NCBI GenBank assembly: GCA_965221815.1
Contig: OZ244915.1
Coordinates: 62,001 to 126,000, forward strand
DNA from: JAPOXR01 sp965221815
GTDB taxonomy: Bacteria; Pseudomonadota; Alphaproteobacteria; Rhodobacterales; Rhodobacteraceae
Length of the DNA: 64,000 nucleotides
Direction: 5' to 3'
Of this stretch, positions 52,419 to 61,478 are shown piece by piece; the stretch's first letter is position 1, and each line of letters begins with the position of its first letter. The notes beneath the pieces are model-generated. The model was not told where the DNA came from. It did not search any database and saw nothing but the letters and a program-made list of their open reading frames with translations. A program made the position numbers and the translations under genes.

Positions 52419-53174
52419 TCAGAATGTCGAGGAAGACGAAGCCTGCGGCGAGGACAGTGACGGCGAAACCCCCTGCGCAGTTTGAAAAAAGGTGGCAATT
52501 TGTGCGGCGACCGCGCGGCTTGAAGATTTCTGATCCAGACTGGCGCGCGCCGCAGAGAGCAAAGCGTGATCAATCCCGCCATTCTTGCGTTCCCTGATGA
52601 GATCGCCAAGAAACGCATCGCTGAATTCCGGATGCGCCTGGAATGACAGGGCGGAGTCACCGTAGGACAGCATGGCATAGGGGCAGGATTCAGACCTGCC
52701 AGTCACTTCTGCGTCAGGAGGCAATTGGCTGATTTGATCCTGATGCCATGCGTTCAGGAATATCGGCCCGTCCCCGGTTTCATAACACTGCCTGCCAACA
52801 CACCAACCTCCAGCAGCTGGCGCAACGCGGCCACCGAGTGCCGTGGCCAATATCTGATGGCCAAAACAAATTCCGACGACCGGTGACTTGTCGTTGATGC
52901 ATCGACGCACAAAATCCTCCAGTTGGCGGATCCAGGAATGCGAGTCGCACACGCTGAATCGTGAGCCGGTCACCAGCCAACCGTCAGAATCTGCGGGTGA
53001 GTCCGGAAACTCGGAGTCGACCACAGGCCATGTCTGAAAGCGAAAACCATATCCGGCCAGGATCTGCCGAAACAAATGGGCATAGTCGGTATATCTCTCA
53101 GCGAGTGAACCGGTCAGATGATCCGCCTGTAAAATGCCGATCTTGAAGGTCACGAAGATCGACCGTCGATTCAA
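52419..53174 (-). CDS. Class I glutamine amidotransferase family protein
   Basis: A 251-residue stand-alone GATase1 protein. It has KIGILQADHLTGSLAERYTD, GWLVTGSRFSVCD, the nucleophile elbow PVVGICFGHQILATALGG, and ALSFQAHPEFSDAFL with the catalytic His and Glu, so the triad is complete. Relatives such as YfeJ or GuaA-like proteins act on gamma-glutamyl substrates; the real one is unknown. TTG 53174 overlaps the TerB stop (TTGA), but GTG 53153 is an alternative start. The C-terminus is Ser-rich. Confidence 0.88.
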   Translation of the reverse strand: MNRRSIFVTFKIGILQADHLTGSLAERYTDYAHLFRQILAGYGFRFQTWPVVDSEFPDSPADSDGWLVTGSRFSVCDSHSWIRQLEDFVRRCINDKSPVVGICFGHQILATALGGRVAPAAGGWCVGRQCYETGDGPIFLNAWHQDQISQLPPDAEVTGRSESCPYAMLSYGDSALSFQAHPEFSDAFLGDLIRERKNGGIDHALLSAARASLDQKSSSRAVAAQIATFFQTAQGVSPSLSSPQASSSSTF

Positions 53175-53617
53175 TTTTGCATTTTGGCAAGGACATGCTG
53201 CCGCGCCAATGCGCTGTCGCGGTCATTCACCCCGAGAAGGCGGCAGACCATGCGCAAATACCCATCTTCATTATAGTCACGCTCACCATCGGCAAGAGCG
53301 ACTTCCCACAAGGCCTCCAACAACCCAACGCGTTCATTGAGCGGGACAGACTGTTTGAGTGCACGTGTAAAACTCACCGAGTCGGTCACATCCTGTTCGG
53401 TGACTTCAGCATCTTCGCGCAAGGCCACGGCTTCTGATTTCGACAATGCATAGCGGAGCGCCAGGATCTGCTCGACCCGTTCTTTTTCGTCTTCTGAAAA
53501 ATCGTCATCTGACCTCCCGACCCTGACCAGAAGAACAGCAAGCGCCAGACGGGAGTCATGCTCTGTCAGCGGCCCAGGCTTTGTCTCGAAGAGTTGTCCG
53601 AACAGCTTGTTCAGCAT
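53171..53617 (-). CDS. TerB family tellurite resistance-like protein
   Basis: A protein of about 148 residues from ATG 53617 (MLNKLFGQLFETKPGPLTE). It is all-helical with acidic metal-binding loops: DSRLALAVLLVRVGRSDDDF, SEDEKERVEQIL, and LLEALWEVALADGERDYNEDGYLRMVCRLLGV. This is the two-lobed TerB fold. The role of such chromosomal copies is unknown. The gene overlaps the amidotransferase start and follows DUF2842 closely, suggesting one transcript with purA. Confidence 0.88.
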   Translation of the reverse strand: MLNKLFGQLFETKPGPLTEHDSRLALAVLLVRVGRSDDDFSEDEKERVEQILALRYALSKSEAVALREDAEVTEQDVTDSVSFTRALKQSVPLNERVGLLEALWEVALADGERDYNEDGYLRMVCRLLGVNDRDSALARQHVLAKMQN

Positions 53618-53657
53618 TGTGGTTGACCGACAATGAATGGCAAACTCAGCACAACAG

Positions 53658-53882
53658 TCATTCCTTCTCTTTGCTTGTCGGGTCGGCTGTGCCAATTCCC
53701 TGGAAGAGTGTCTTGAAAGGAAAAGCCCACAGGATTCCAGCGGCCGCATAAATCGCAAATTCAATCACGATATGCGGGCGCTGCAGAGAACTGACAATTG
53801 TCACGGCTACACCGATATAGACGGGTAGACCCACACAAAGCAGCAGCAGCGACAACCGTCGACGGGTCTTGAGGGTCAGCAT
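53658..53882 (-). CDS. DUF2842 family membrane protein
   Basis: A 74-residue protein with two hydrophobic helices (LSLLLLCVGLPVYIGVAVTI and FAIYAAAGILWAFPFKTLFQ). It ends in a charged tail. DUF2842 proteins are small inner-membrane proteins of alphaproteobacteria, commonly next to purA. The ATG overlaps the purA stop (TAATG), so it is translationally coupled. Function is unknown. Confidence 0.85.
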   Translation of the reverse strand: MLTLKTRRRLSLLLLCVGLPVYIGVAVTIVSSLQRPHIVIEFAIYAAAGILWAFPFKTLFQGIGTADPTSKEKE

Positions 53883-55165
53883 TATCCTGCACCGGAGAGT
53901 TCGATCGTGTCTTCCCTGCGGGGGGATGTGGAAAGAATCCTGACCGGTTTTCCTGTCAGTTGTTCAATCCGGTCAAGATACTGTCTTGCCCCATTCGGCA
54001 AGTCGCGCACCTGACGGGCTGATTCGGTCTTTCCGCTCCAGCCGGGAATGCTCTCGTAGATTGGTTTCACCCGTGCCTGCTGATCGCTCGATGATGGAAA
54101 ATGCTCAATTCTCTTTCCGTCAAGCTCATAGCCGATACCAATCTTGATCTCATCCAATCCATCAAGAACATCAATCTTGGTGATCGCCAGACTGTCAATT
54201 CCGGCAGTGATACAGACCTGGCGGGCGAGGGTTGCGTCAAACCAACCGCATCGCCGATTTCGCCCTGTCACAGTTCCTTTCTCATGCCCCTTGTCCGCGA
54301 GATATTGTGCGGTCGAATCAAACAATTCAGTGGGAAAGGGTCCGGCACCGACTCGCGTGCAATAGGCTTTGCAAATACCGAGGATATGGCCAATGCGCTG
54401 CGGTGCGATTCCGGCGCCACTTGCTGCGGTTCCCGGCAGTGTCGATGACGAGGTGACAAATGGGTAGGTCCCATGATCAATGTCCAGAAGTGCACCTTGT
54501 GCGCCTTCGAAGAGGATCTTGCTCCCTTGTGCGCTCAGATCATCAAGCAATTTCCATACCGGGCGACCAAAGGCCGTGATTTCCGGTGCAATCGCCAGCA
54601 GGTCGCGATGGAGCGAATCAAGGTCGGCCGGCTCAACTCCGAACCCACGCCGCAGCGCATTGTGGTGCAGGTAAAGTTTTTCCAGCTGCGCTCCGATTCT
54701 GTCGTGGTCAACGAGATCAGCCAATCGGATGGCCCGCCGACCGATTTTATCTTCATATGCCGGACCGATTCCACGAAGAGTTGTCCCGATCTTGCCCTTG
54801 TCGGCGGCGTCTTCGCGCAGTTGGTCGAGCTCACGATGAATTGGCAGAAGCAACGGGGTGTTATCGGCAATGACCAGCCTGTCCGGAGTCACCTTCACCC
54901 CGGAACGCGCAACCGAACGCACCTCGTCAAGGAATGCCCAGGGGTCAAGGACGGTCCCGCCGCCGATGACATTGAGCGTTCCCTCATGCAGTATGCCTGA
55001 GGGAATCAATGACAATTTGAATGTCGTCCCCGCAACAACCAGGGTGTGACCGGCATTGTTCCCGCCCTGAAAACGCACAATCACATCATGTTTTTTGGCC
55101 AGCCAGTCGACGATCTTGCCTTTGCCCTCGTCGCCCCATTGAATTCCACTGACAGCAATATTCAT
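53882..55165 (-). CDS. purA: Adenylosuccinate synthetase
   Basis: PurA joins IMP and aspartate with GTP to form adenylosuccinate. From ATG 55165 (MNIAVSGIQWGDEGKGKIVD) the protein has about 427 residues, the usual length. Other blocks are VRFQGGNNAGHTLVV, GTTLRGIGPAYEDKIGR, ILFEGAQGALLDIDHGTYPFVTSS, GAGPFPTELFD and GRNRRCGWFDATLAR. The frame is open upstream to 55210. Downstream genes DUF2842, TerB-like and amidotransferase overlap or abut. Confidence 0.98.
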   Translation of the reverse strand: MNIAVSGIQWGDEGKGKIVDWLAKKHDVIVRFQGGNNAGHTLVVAGTTFKLSLIPSGILHEGTLNVIGGGTVLDPWAFLDEVRSVARSGVKVTPDRLVIADNTPLLLPIHRELDQLREDAADKGKIGTTLRGIGPAYEDKIGRRAIRLADLVDHDRIGAQLEKLYLHHNALRRGFGVEPADLDSLHRDLLAIAPEITAFGRPVWKLLDDLSAQGSKILFEGAQGALLDIDHGTYPFVTSSSTLPGTAASGAGIAPQRIGHILGICKAYCTRVGAGPFPTELFDSTAQYLADKGHEKGTVTGRNRRCGWFDATLARQVCITAGIDSLAITKIDVLDGLDEIKIGIGYELDGKRIEHFPSSSDQQARVKPIYESIPGWSGKTESARQVRDLPNGARQYLDRIEQLTGKPVRILSTSPRREDTIELSGAG

Positions 55166-55749
55166 GATGAGGCCACACCAGCCTTTGGTCGCACCGGCAG
55201 ACATATCCACAGGCTGCCTCTCGTCTGTTCATTCATGTTGGCGCTCTTGAAACATTGACCCGGCTCCGCCTCACTTTGGTCTGCAATCTGATCATTCATG
55301 TCAGGCTCAGTAATCTAACGGGTGCCGCCCTGTCCATAAGCGAGGGTGCTGACCGATGCGGGTCGGGAGGGCAAAAAGCGGGATCGTGTCGAGACATGAC
55401 TGATATCAGGCCGGAAAAACATCCCCTGCACATTTGTCAGGGTCGGCACATAGGATTCTAATGTCACAATGTTTTTTCCTCAAAGCACAAGTCCGACTAA
55501 TGTCCTGCAATCCCTTTGGGAGGGACAAGGGAATTTCTCCGGTCATCACGCAGACCAAATATCACAAATACAGGATGACACCCCATGTGAAGGGTGAACA
55601 ACCATGCATTCTCGGCTTTGACGTCGATCGGGTCTTGTCCGCACTGACAGGCCAGAAACCCGAAACGACGAATCAGGCTTGCAAATGCCCATGGTTGCAC
55701 ATATGCGCCTTTGCAGCCAATTTCTCCTTCGTCTGTTAGTAGTTTTGCC
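55166..55749. other. Divergent gap of about 580 bp without a recognised gene
   Basis: Spacer between purA and secG holding their divergent promoters. Short frames occur on both strands without motifs. No tRNA or other RNA gene was detected. Confidence 0.4.
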
Positions 55750-56106
55750 ATGAGCAATGTCGTACTCGTCATCCAATTGATTCTCGCACTCGTTCTGATT
55801 GCCATCGTGTTGTTGCAACGGTCAGAAGGGGGTGGTTTGGGAATCGGTGGTGGTGGTGGCGTGATGACGGGTCGTCAGGCCGCAACCGCTCTGGGTAAAG
55901 CGACATGGGTGCTTGCCGTCGCGTTTCTTTCAGTTTCGCTCGCACTGACAATTATCACCGCACGGGAACAGGCCGGTGATTCGGTCATTGAGAGAGTCGG
56001 TGATAGCTTGCCGGGCACCGCAGATCGTGCCGACCCGCTGGCGGGTGAAGAACTTCTTCCCCCAATTCTCCCCGACGCACCAGCGGCACCGCCGAAGGCC
56101 GAATAA
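55750..56106 (+). CDS. secG: Protein translocase subunit SecG
   Basis: SecG is a small inner-membrane component of SecYEG. From ATG 55750 the protein has about 118 residues: two membrane helices (VVLVIQLILALVLIAIVLLQ and TWVLAVAFLSVSLALTII) around the conserved cytoplasmic loop RSEGGGLGIGGGGGVMTGRQ. The Pro/Ala-rich acidic tail is usual in alphaproteobacteria. The next gene, pyrG, is 540 bases away. Confidence 0.95.
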   Translation: MSNVVLVIQLILALVLIAIVLLQRSEGGGLGIGGGGGVMTGRQAATALGKATWVLAVAFLSVSLALTIITAREQAGDSVIERVGDSLPGTADRADPLAGEELLPPILPDAPAAPPKAE

Positions 56107-56645
56107 CGGGTTTTCTGGTGGATCTGCGATCTCACGAGAAGCCATCTATCGCTTTGATGATGTGGCGACTGGTCACTGTCAACAGCATTGTCGTTATGTC
56201 TTGATGGTTTTGGGCGCAGTCTGGCGGGGCTGAAAGGGCAAATTTACGCGTGAGCATGCGGCGATGCGGTCATGGACTGACCATGCGTTATCTCGAACGG
56301 GTGTCGTTTGGAGCGGAATTTTGCCGGTTCAGCGATTGATCAGATGTTCCGATTATCGTCTCGTTGGTCTTTCCGTCGTGTCATCGGACATACAGACCGA
56401 CATATCTCGTGATTGAGATCCGGGGATCAGGGGGCAGATCAAACGCATCTGCCGCTTGATACAAGTCAATTGTTGCAGAACTCATCAGAACCTGCATTGA
56501 AGGTTGAGATGACAATGCGCATGGAATTTCCCAAATAATGCTTGCAGATGCAGCAATTTCGTAGCATTCTGTACGCCCGTAATTCAAGCCGTGCCCAAGC
56601 CCGTTCCAGCGTGATCTTTGGCCATAATTGCGGGAAGCCATATCC
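56107..56645. other. Gap of about 540 bp without a recognised gene
   Basis: Lies between secG and pyrG. A 95-codon minus-strand frame (56381-56668) is the longest candidate, but it overlaps the pyrG start and has no motif. No clear terminator hairpin. Confidence 0.35.
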
Positions 56646-58304
56646 ATGACTCGATATATTTTCATCACTGGTGGTGTCGTATCCTCACTGGGTAAGGGGT
56701 TGACAGCAGCAGCACTGGGTGCACTGCTGCAAGCACGCGGCTATTCGGTGCGGCTGCGCAAGCTCGATCCTTATTTGAACGTCGATCCGGGTACGATGAG
56801 CCCGTTTGAACATGGTGAGGTCTTTGTGACCGATGACGGTGCCGAAACTGACCTTGATATTGGTCATTACGAGCGTTTTACGGGAGTCTCGGCGCGCAGT
56901 TCCGATTGCATTTCATCAGGACGCATTTATTCCCGTGTTCTCGAGCGCGAAAGACGCGGTGGATATCTTGGCCAGACCATCCAGGTGATTCCGCATGTCA
57001 CTGACGAAATCAAGGATTTTATCCGGGAAGGCGACGGGGAAACCGATTTCATGTTGTGCGAGATCGGTGGAACTGTCGGTGATATCGAAGGATTGCCTTT
57101 CTATGAAGCCATTCGTCAGTTCGCGCTCGACAATGAATTTGGCAAATGTCTGTTTATTCATGTGACGCTTGTCCCTTATCTTGAGGCCTGCAGTGAACTG
57201 AAGACAAAGCCGACCCAGCACTCGGTCAAGGAATTGCAATCCATTGGCATTTCGCCTGACATTCTGGTCTGTCGCTCAGAGCAGCCCCTTCCTTCCAAGG
57301 AGCGAGAAAAGATTGCACTCTTTTGCAACGTCAAACCGAGTTCCGTGGTTTCAGCCCCCGATTTACCGAATATTTATGAGGCACCGGTATCGTATCATGA
57401 GCAAGGTCTCGACCATGCTGTGCTCGATGGATTCGCAATGGACCTGAACAGCCCGGTCAAATTGGAACCATGGGCAGAGGTCGGGAATCGAATTTCAACA
57501 GTCAAAGGTGAGGTCAGGGTTGCGATCGTTGGAAAGTATACAGGACTCGAAGATGCCTATAAGTCGATCAATGAAGCTTTGATTCATGGAGGTATTGCCA
57601 ATCAGGTCTGTGTTCGTTCCGAATGGATTCAGGCGGAAGTCTTTGAACAGGAAGATCCGACGCCATATCTCGAATCATGTGATGCGATTCTCATACCTGG
57701 CGGTTTCGGAGAACGTGGAAGCGAAGGAAAGATCAAGGCCGCAGGATTTGCGCGCGCACACAAGATCCCCTTTTTTGGTATATGCCTGGGAATGCAGATG
57801 GCGGTGATAGAAATGGTGCGGAGCCTGGTCGGCGTTAAGAATGCCGGATCAGAGGAATTTGATCATGAGAGGAACGCTTCGGGCGGCACGGCGCGGAGTT
57901 TTGAACCGGTTGTCTATCATTTGGCCGCGTGGCAGCAGGGCAATGAGACAGTGTCCCGCAGCGTCGACGACGACAAGGGTGCGACCATGCGTCTTGGCGC
58001 TTATCGTGCCTGTCTGGCCGAAGGGAGCCGTGTGGCAGAAATCTATCAGGCTGTCGACGTGTCTGAGCGGCATCGGCATCGCTACGAAGTCAATACACGT
58101 TATCGTGAAGAGCTTGAGAGTCATGGCGTGAAATTTTCCGGTATGTCACCTGACGGGCAACTGCCTGAAATCGTGGAGATACCGGATCACCCCTGGTTTA
58201 TTGGCGTGCAATTTCATCCCGAATTGAAATCACGGCCCTTCAATCCGCATCCGTTATTTGCCGATTTTGTGCGCGCGGCATTTGTGCAGTCGCATTTGCT
58301 GTAA
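56646..58304 (+). CDS. pyrG: CTP synthase
   Basis: PyrG aminates UTP to CTP with ATP and glutamine. From ATG 56646 the protein is about 552 residues. The synthetase domain has YIFITGGVVSSLGKGLTAAA, RKLDPYLNVDPGTMSPFEHG, EVFVTDDGAETDLDIGHYER and CEIGGTVGDIEGLPF. The glutaminase domain has ILIPGGFGERGSEGKI, the nucleophile FFGICLGMQMAVIE, and FIGVQFHPELKSRPF with the catalytic His and Glu. Confidence 0.98.
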   Translation: MTRYIFITGGVVSSLGKGLTAAALGALLQARGYSVRLRKLDPYLNVDPGTMSPFEHGEVFVTDDGAETDLDIGHYERFTGVSARSSDCISSGRIYSRVLERERRGGYLGQTIQVIPHVTDEIKDFIREGDGETDFMLCEIGGTVGDIEGLPFYEAIRQFALDNEFGKCLFIHVTLVPYLEACSELKTKPTQHSVKELQSIGISPDILVCRSEQPLPSKEREKIALFCNVKPSSVVSAPDLPNIYEAPVSYHEQGLDHAVLDGFAMDLNSPVKLEPWAEVGNRISTVKGEVRVAIVGKYTGLEDAYKSINEALIHGGIANQVCVRSEWIQAEVFEQEDPTPYLESCDAILIPGGFGERGSEGKIKAAGFARAHKIPFFGICLGMQMAVIEMVRSLVGVKNAGSEEFDHERNASGGTARSFEPVVYHLAAWQQGNETVSRSVDDDKGATMRLGAYRACLAEGSRVAEIYQAVDVSERHRHRYEVNTRYREELESHGVKFSGMSPDGQLPEIVEIPDHPWFIGVQFHPELKSRPFNPHPLFADFVRAAFVQSHLL

Positions 58305-58388
58305 CGGCATTGCAGGAATAGCCATGTTCGTGTGTTGCCCCACCGCACAACACTGCGGACACCGCCGCGAAAGGTTCAATTGAACACG

Positions 58389-59072
58389 ATGTTCCGAAAA
58401 TCAACAGGAGTGACGATACTCGGCGCCGGCGATGTCGAACACGAGACCATTGCGATTGCCCAGCGCGCAGCGCCGTTTCTGGTTTGCGCCGATGGCGGTG
58501 CCAATTTGGCCCTGCGGCTTGGCCTCGAGCCGGATCTGATCATCGGTGACCTCGACTCCATTTCTCCTGATGCGGTCCAACATTTTGGTCAGGATCGTCT
58601 TGTTCAAATTGACGAGCAGGAGACAACTGATTTTGACAAATGCGTTCGCAGTCTCGTGGCGCCCTTTTTTGTCGCGGTCGGTGTCAGCGCACCACGAATC
58701 GATCATGCGATGGCTTCGTTGAATGTCCTGATGCGACATGGTGACCGGAAAATCATGTTGTTGACCGATGCCGATGTGTGTTTTCCGGCACCACCGCGAT
58801 TATCTTTAAGCCTTCCGGTTGGTTCGCGTCTGTCGCTGTTTCCATTATCTGAGACCACAGGGGTTTCGCGCGGATTGAAATGGCCGATTGACGGATTGAA
58901 CCTGAACCCGACCGGATTGATCGCAACGTCCAATGAAACTGATGACAGCCATGTCTTGCTTGAGTTTGCCGCGCCTGGGATGGTCATCATCATGCCAGTC
59001 AGGTTCCTGTCCGCGGCATTGCACGCATTTCTACAGGCCCCTGTCTGGAAGGAGAAGCCCGAGGAGTCTTGA
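58389..59072 (+). CDS. Thiamine diphosphokinase
   Basis: This enzyme pyrophosphorylates thiamine to thiamine diphosphate. From ATG 58389 the protein has about 227 residues. It has LVCADGGANLALRLGLEPDL, IIGDLDSISPDAVQHFG, EQETTDFDKCVRSL and RIDHAMASLNVLMR, which form the nucleotide and thiamine site. The C-terminal beta-sandwich (SLPVGSRLSLFPLS) is typical. No TPP riboswitch is evident upstream. The frame extends to 58332 without a better start. Confidence 0.9.
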   Translation: MFRKSTGVTILGAGDVEHETIAIAQRAAPFLVCADGGANLALRLGLEPDLIIGDLDSISPDAVQHFGQDRLVQIDEQETTDFDKCVRSLVAPFFVAVGVSAPRIDHAMASLNVLMRHGDRKIMLLTDADVCFPAPPRLSLSLPVGSRLSLFPLSETTGVSRGLKWPIDGLNLNPTGLIATSNETDDSHVLLEFAAPGMVIIMPVRFLSAALHAFLQAPVWKEKPEES

Positions 59073-59331
59073 TGTTTTTGCGGTCAGGTTCCCATCGGGC
59101 GATAAATTGCCTGAACAGTAACTTGCGAGGCGATGGCATCAGCGCGCGTGATGTTGTCACTGACCGCATTCCGAACAGTTGGTTCCAAGCCCAGTGTGCA
59201 TACGCTGAGGATGAGATCCTCCCGCAGATGTCCAGAAACTTTCACTTGTCTATCGAGATGGCGCTGCGACAATGTCTGTGCCGGTTGACGAGGAGATGTG
59301 GACCCACCACGCCATCTCGCATGGACCTCAA

Positions 59332-60321
59332 TTATCGGGGCCGTGTCAAATCAAGTGGCAAGTCCTCGTCAATATAGATCTGGATGATCTCCTCGTAGCT
59401 GTTCTCAGACCTGAAACCGAGTTCCTTGGCACGATCGGCCTGAAAGCCGCATGGCCATGTTGAGACAATTGATTCGACAAATGGATCCGGTTTCTCGGAG
59501 ATGAACTTGACCGCTTCGCTTCCTGCGACGGATTCCAGCGCGTTGATCTGTTCCTCCACGCTGCAGGTCAGTGACGGCATGTTCAATGACCGTCGCCCAT
59601 CAAGAGATGCAGTGTCCAACTCCGCGGCATGGGCAAAGAAGCCGGCGGCCGAACGCGGTGACGCATGCATATGAACCAGGTTTCTTGACACCGGCAGGAC
59701 AGTACTGCGGCCGTTCAAAGGTTCACGAATAAGACTCGAAAAAAAGGAAGAAGCGGCTCTATTGGGTGCGCCCGGGCGGACCGAGATTGTCGGCAAACGG
59801 ATTGACACGCCGTCGATAAATCCTTTGCGACTGAAGTCACTCACCAGCATCTCCGCACAGACTTTTTGTGCACCATAGGAGGATCGAGGTTCACAAATCT
59901 GTCGGTCGCTGACAGGGCCATCAAACGGTGGGCCAAAGACACCCGTCGTTGATGCAAACACCAAACGCGGCAGGTAGGCGCCATTGGTCTCCGTTTCGGA
60001 TTTGAGACGATTGAGAAAATTCCACAAACAAAACAGGTTGATTTCCCAACCCTTCTCAAAGTCCATCTCGGCTTCGCCGGAGACAACTGCCGCCAGAAAG
60101 AAGATGACGTCAAATCTCTTGGCTGCCAGTTGCGACAAACTGTTAGCGTCCGTCATCGTACCGGTTGTTCTGGTCCCAATCCTGGCACCATTTGTCGGAA
60201 AACTGAGATCAAATAATTCGAGTGTCGTGATGGCTTGGCCAGCCAATCCGTAAGTGTCGAGGTGGTGGGCCAGCTTCTGCCCGATCATTCCGCCGCCTCC
60301 AGCAATCAGGCACTTGACCAT
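59332..60321 (-). CDS. denD: NAD-dependent epimerase/dehydrogenase, DenD-like (D-erythronate dehydrogenase group)
   Basis: A 329-residue extended short-chain dehydrogenase. It has CLIAGGGGMIGQKLAHHL (NAD motif), FDVIFFLAAVVSGEAEMDFE, FASTTGVFGPPF, and SSYGAQKVCAEMLVSDFSRK with the catalytic Tyr and Lys. It then has GVSIRLPTISVRPGAPNRAA, FFSSLIREPLNG and HASPRSAAGFFAHAAEL, which match the DenD subfamily. Those enzymes oxidise D-erythronate in four-carbon acid sugar catabolism; no denA/otnC-type partner genes are adjacent, so the substrate is likely but not certain. Confidence 0.82.
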   Translation of the reverse strand: MVKCLIAGGGGMIGQKLAHHLDTYGLAGQAITTLELFDLSFPTNGARIGTRTTGTMTDANSLSQLAAKRFDVIFFLAAVVSGEAEMDFEKGWEINLFCLWNFLNRLKSETETNGAYLPRLVFASTTGVFGPPFDGPVSDRQICEPRSSYGAQKVCAEMLVSDFSRKGFIDGVSIRLPTISVRPGAPNRAASSFFSSLIREPLNGRSTVLPVSRNLVHMHASPRSAAGFFAHAAELDTASLDGRRSLNMPSLTCSVEEQINALESVAGSEAVKFISEKPDPFVESIVSTWPCGFQADRAKELGFRSENSYEEIIQIYIDEDLPLDLTRPR

Positions 60322-60503
60322 CGTTGCCTCCTGATTTCGTTACCGTCTGTCCGAATCCAAGGACCCGAAATGTCACAATTCCTGCATGCCAAATAAGAAG
60401 GAAATGAATCAAATACCATGACAGGATTTGATTTTCGCACAGACATGGCAATATGAATGGATGTCAGCTGGCGCGCACCGCGTGAAGGAAAGGAGCGCAA
60501 TGG

Positions 60504-61385
60504 ATGAACCCTGATCCAAGACTGGACCAGATTCCCGAAGTCGAAGGGTTTTTTGATCAGGCCACCAATACGATTTCCTATATCGTGACTGACCCTGAAA
60601 CCCGGGAATGTGCGATCATCGATAGCGTTATGGACATTGACTATGCGGCCGGTCGTATCACATCCCACGGGGCGGACCGAATAGCGGCGCGGGTCACATC
60701 ACAGGATCTCTCGGTTGCATGGATTATTGAGACCCATGTTCATGCCGACCATCTATCGGCAGCACCTTATCTGAAAGAGAGACTGGGAGGGCAGACCGGT
60801 ATTGGCGCGGGTATCATGGAAGTCCAGGAAACATTCGGCAAGATATTCAACGAGGGAACTGAGTTTCAGCGGGACGGTTCGCAATTCGACACGCTCTTTG
60901 AGGATGGTGACAGTTATCGCGTGGGGAAGCTCGATGGATTTGTCATAGCGACCCCCGGCCATACACCGGCCTGTATGACTCACTTCATCGGCAATGCCGG
61001 ATTTGTCGGGGATACGCTTTTCATGCCGGATGGTGGTTCAGCACGCGCTGATTTTCCGGGTGGTGATGCGGGTCAACTTTATGATTCGATTCAGCGTATT
61101 CTCTCATATCCCGACGAAATACGGCTCTTTATTTGCCATGATTATGGGCCCGGCGGGCGGGCCGAAGCGTGGGAGACCACGATTGGCGAGGAGCGACGGG
61201 ATAATATCCACTTGAAACGGGCCAGGAACAGAGAGGAATTTATCCGCTTGCGAAATGAACGTGACGCCAGCCTGTCGATGCCACAGCTGATTATCCCTTC
61301 CTTGCAGGTCAATATGAGGGCCGGGGAAATTCCGTCAGACAGGAAGGGCAATCCGATTTTGAGGGTGCCGGTCAATGGCCTGTAG
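60504..61385 (+). CDS. MBL-fold metallo-hydrolase, ETHE1/persulfide dioxygenase-like
   Basis: A 293-residue metallo-beta-lactamase-fold protein. It has IIETHVHADHLSAAPYLKERLGG (metal motif HxHxDH), VIATPGHTPACMTHFIG, GFVGDTLFMPDGGSARADFPGG and LFICHDYGPGGR with later metal ligands. The C-terminal MPQLIIPSLQVNMRAGEIPSD is typical of the Blh/ETHE1-like group, which oxidises glutathione persulfide in sulfide detoxification. AGGAG lies before ATG 60504. The glutathione reductase gene follows on the same strand, giving a coherent thiol-redox context. Confidence 0.85.
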   Translation: MNPDPRLDQIPEVEGFFDQATNTISYIVTDPETRECAIIDSVMDIDYAAGRITSHGADRIAARVTSQDLSVAWIIETHVHADHLSAAPYLKERLGGQTGIGAGIMEVQETFGKIFNEGTEFQRDGSQFDTLFEDGDSYRVGKLDGFVIATPGHTPACMTHFIGNAGFVGDTLFMPDGGSARADFPGGDAGQLYDSIQRILSYPDEIRLFICHDYGPGGRAEAWETTIGEERRDNIHLKRARNREEFIRLRNERDASLSMPQLIIPSLQVNMRAGEIPSDRKGNPILRVPVNGL

Positions 61386-61478
61386 CACCGCCCCGATGGG
61401 ACGGAAACGATCATTGATGCACGTGCTTTTGTGAAACTGGCTGAAATGTCCAAACAGCTGAAATCCTGACAGGAAGTT

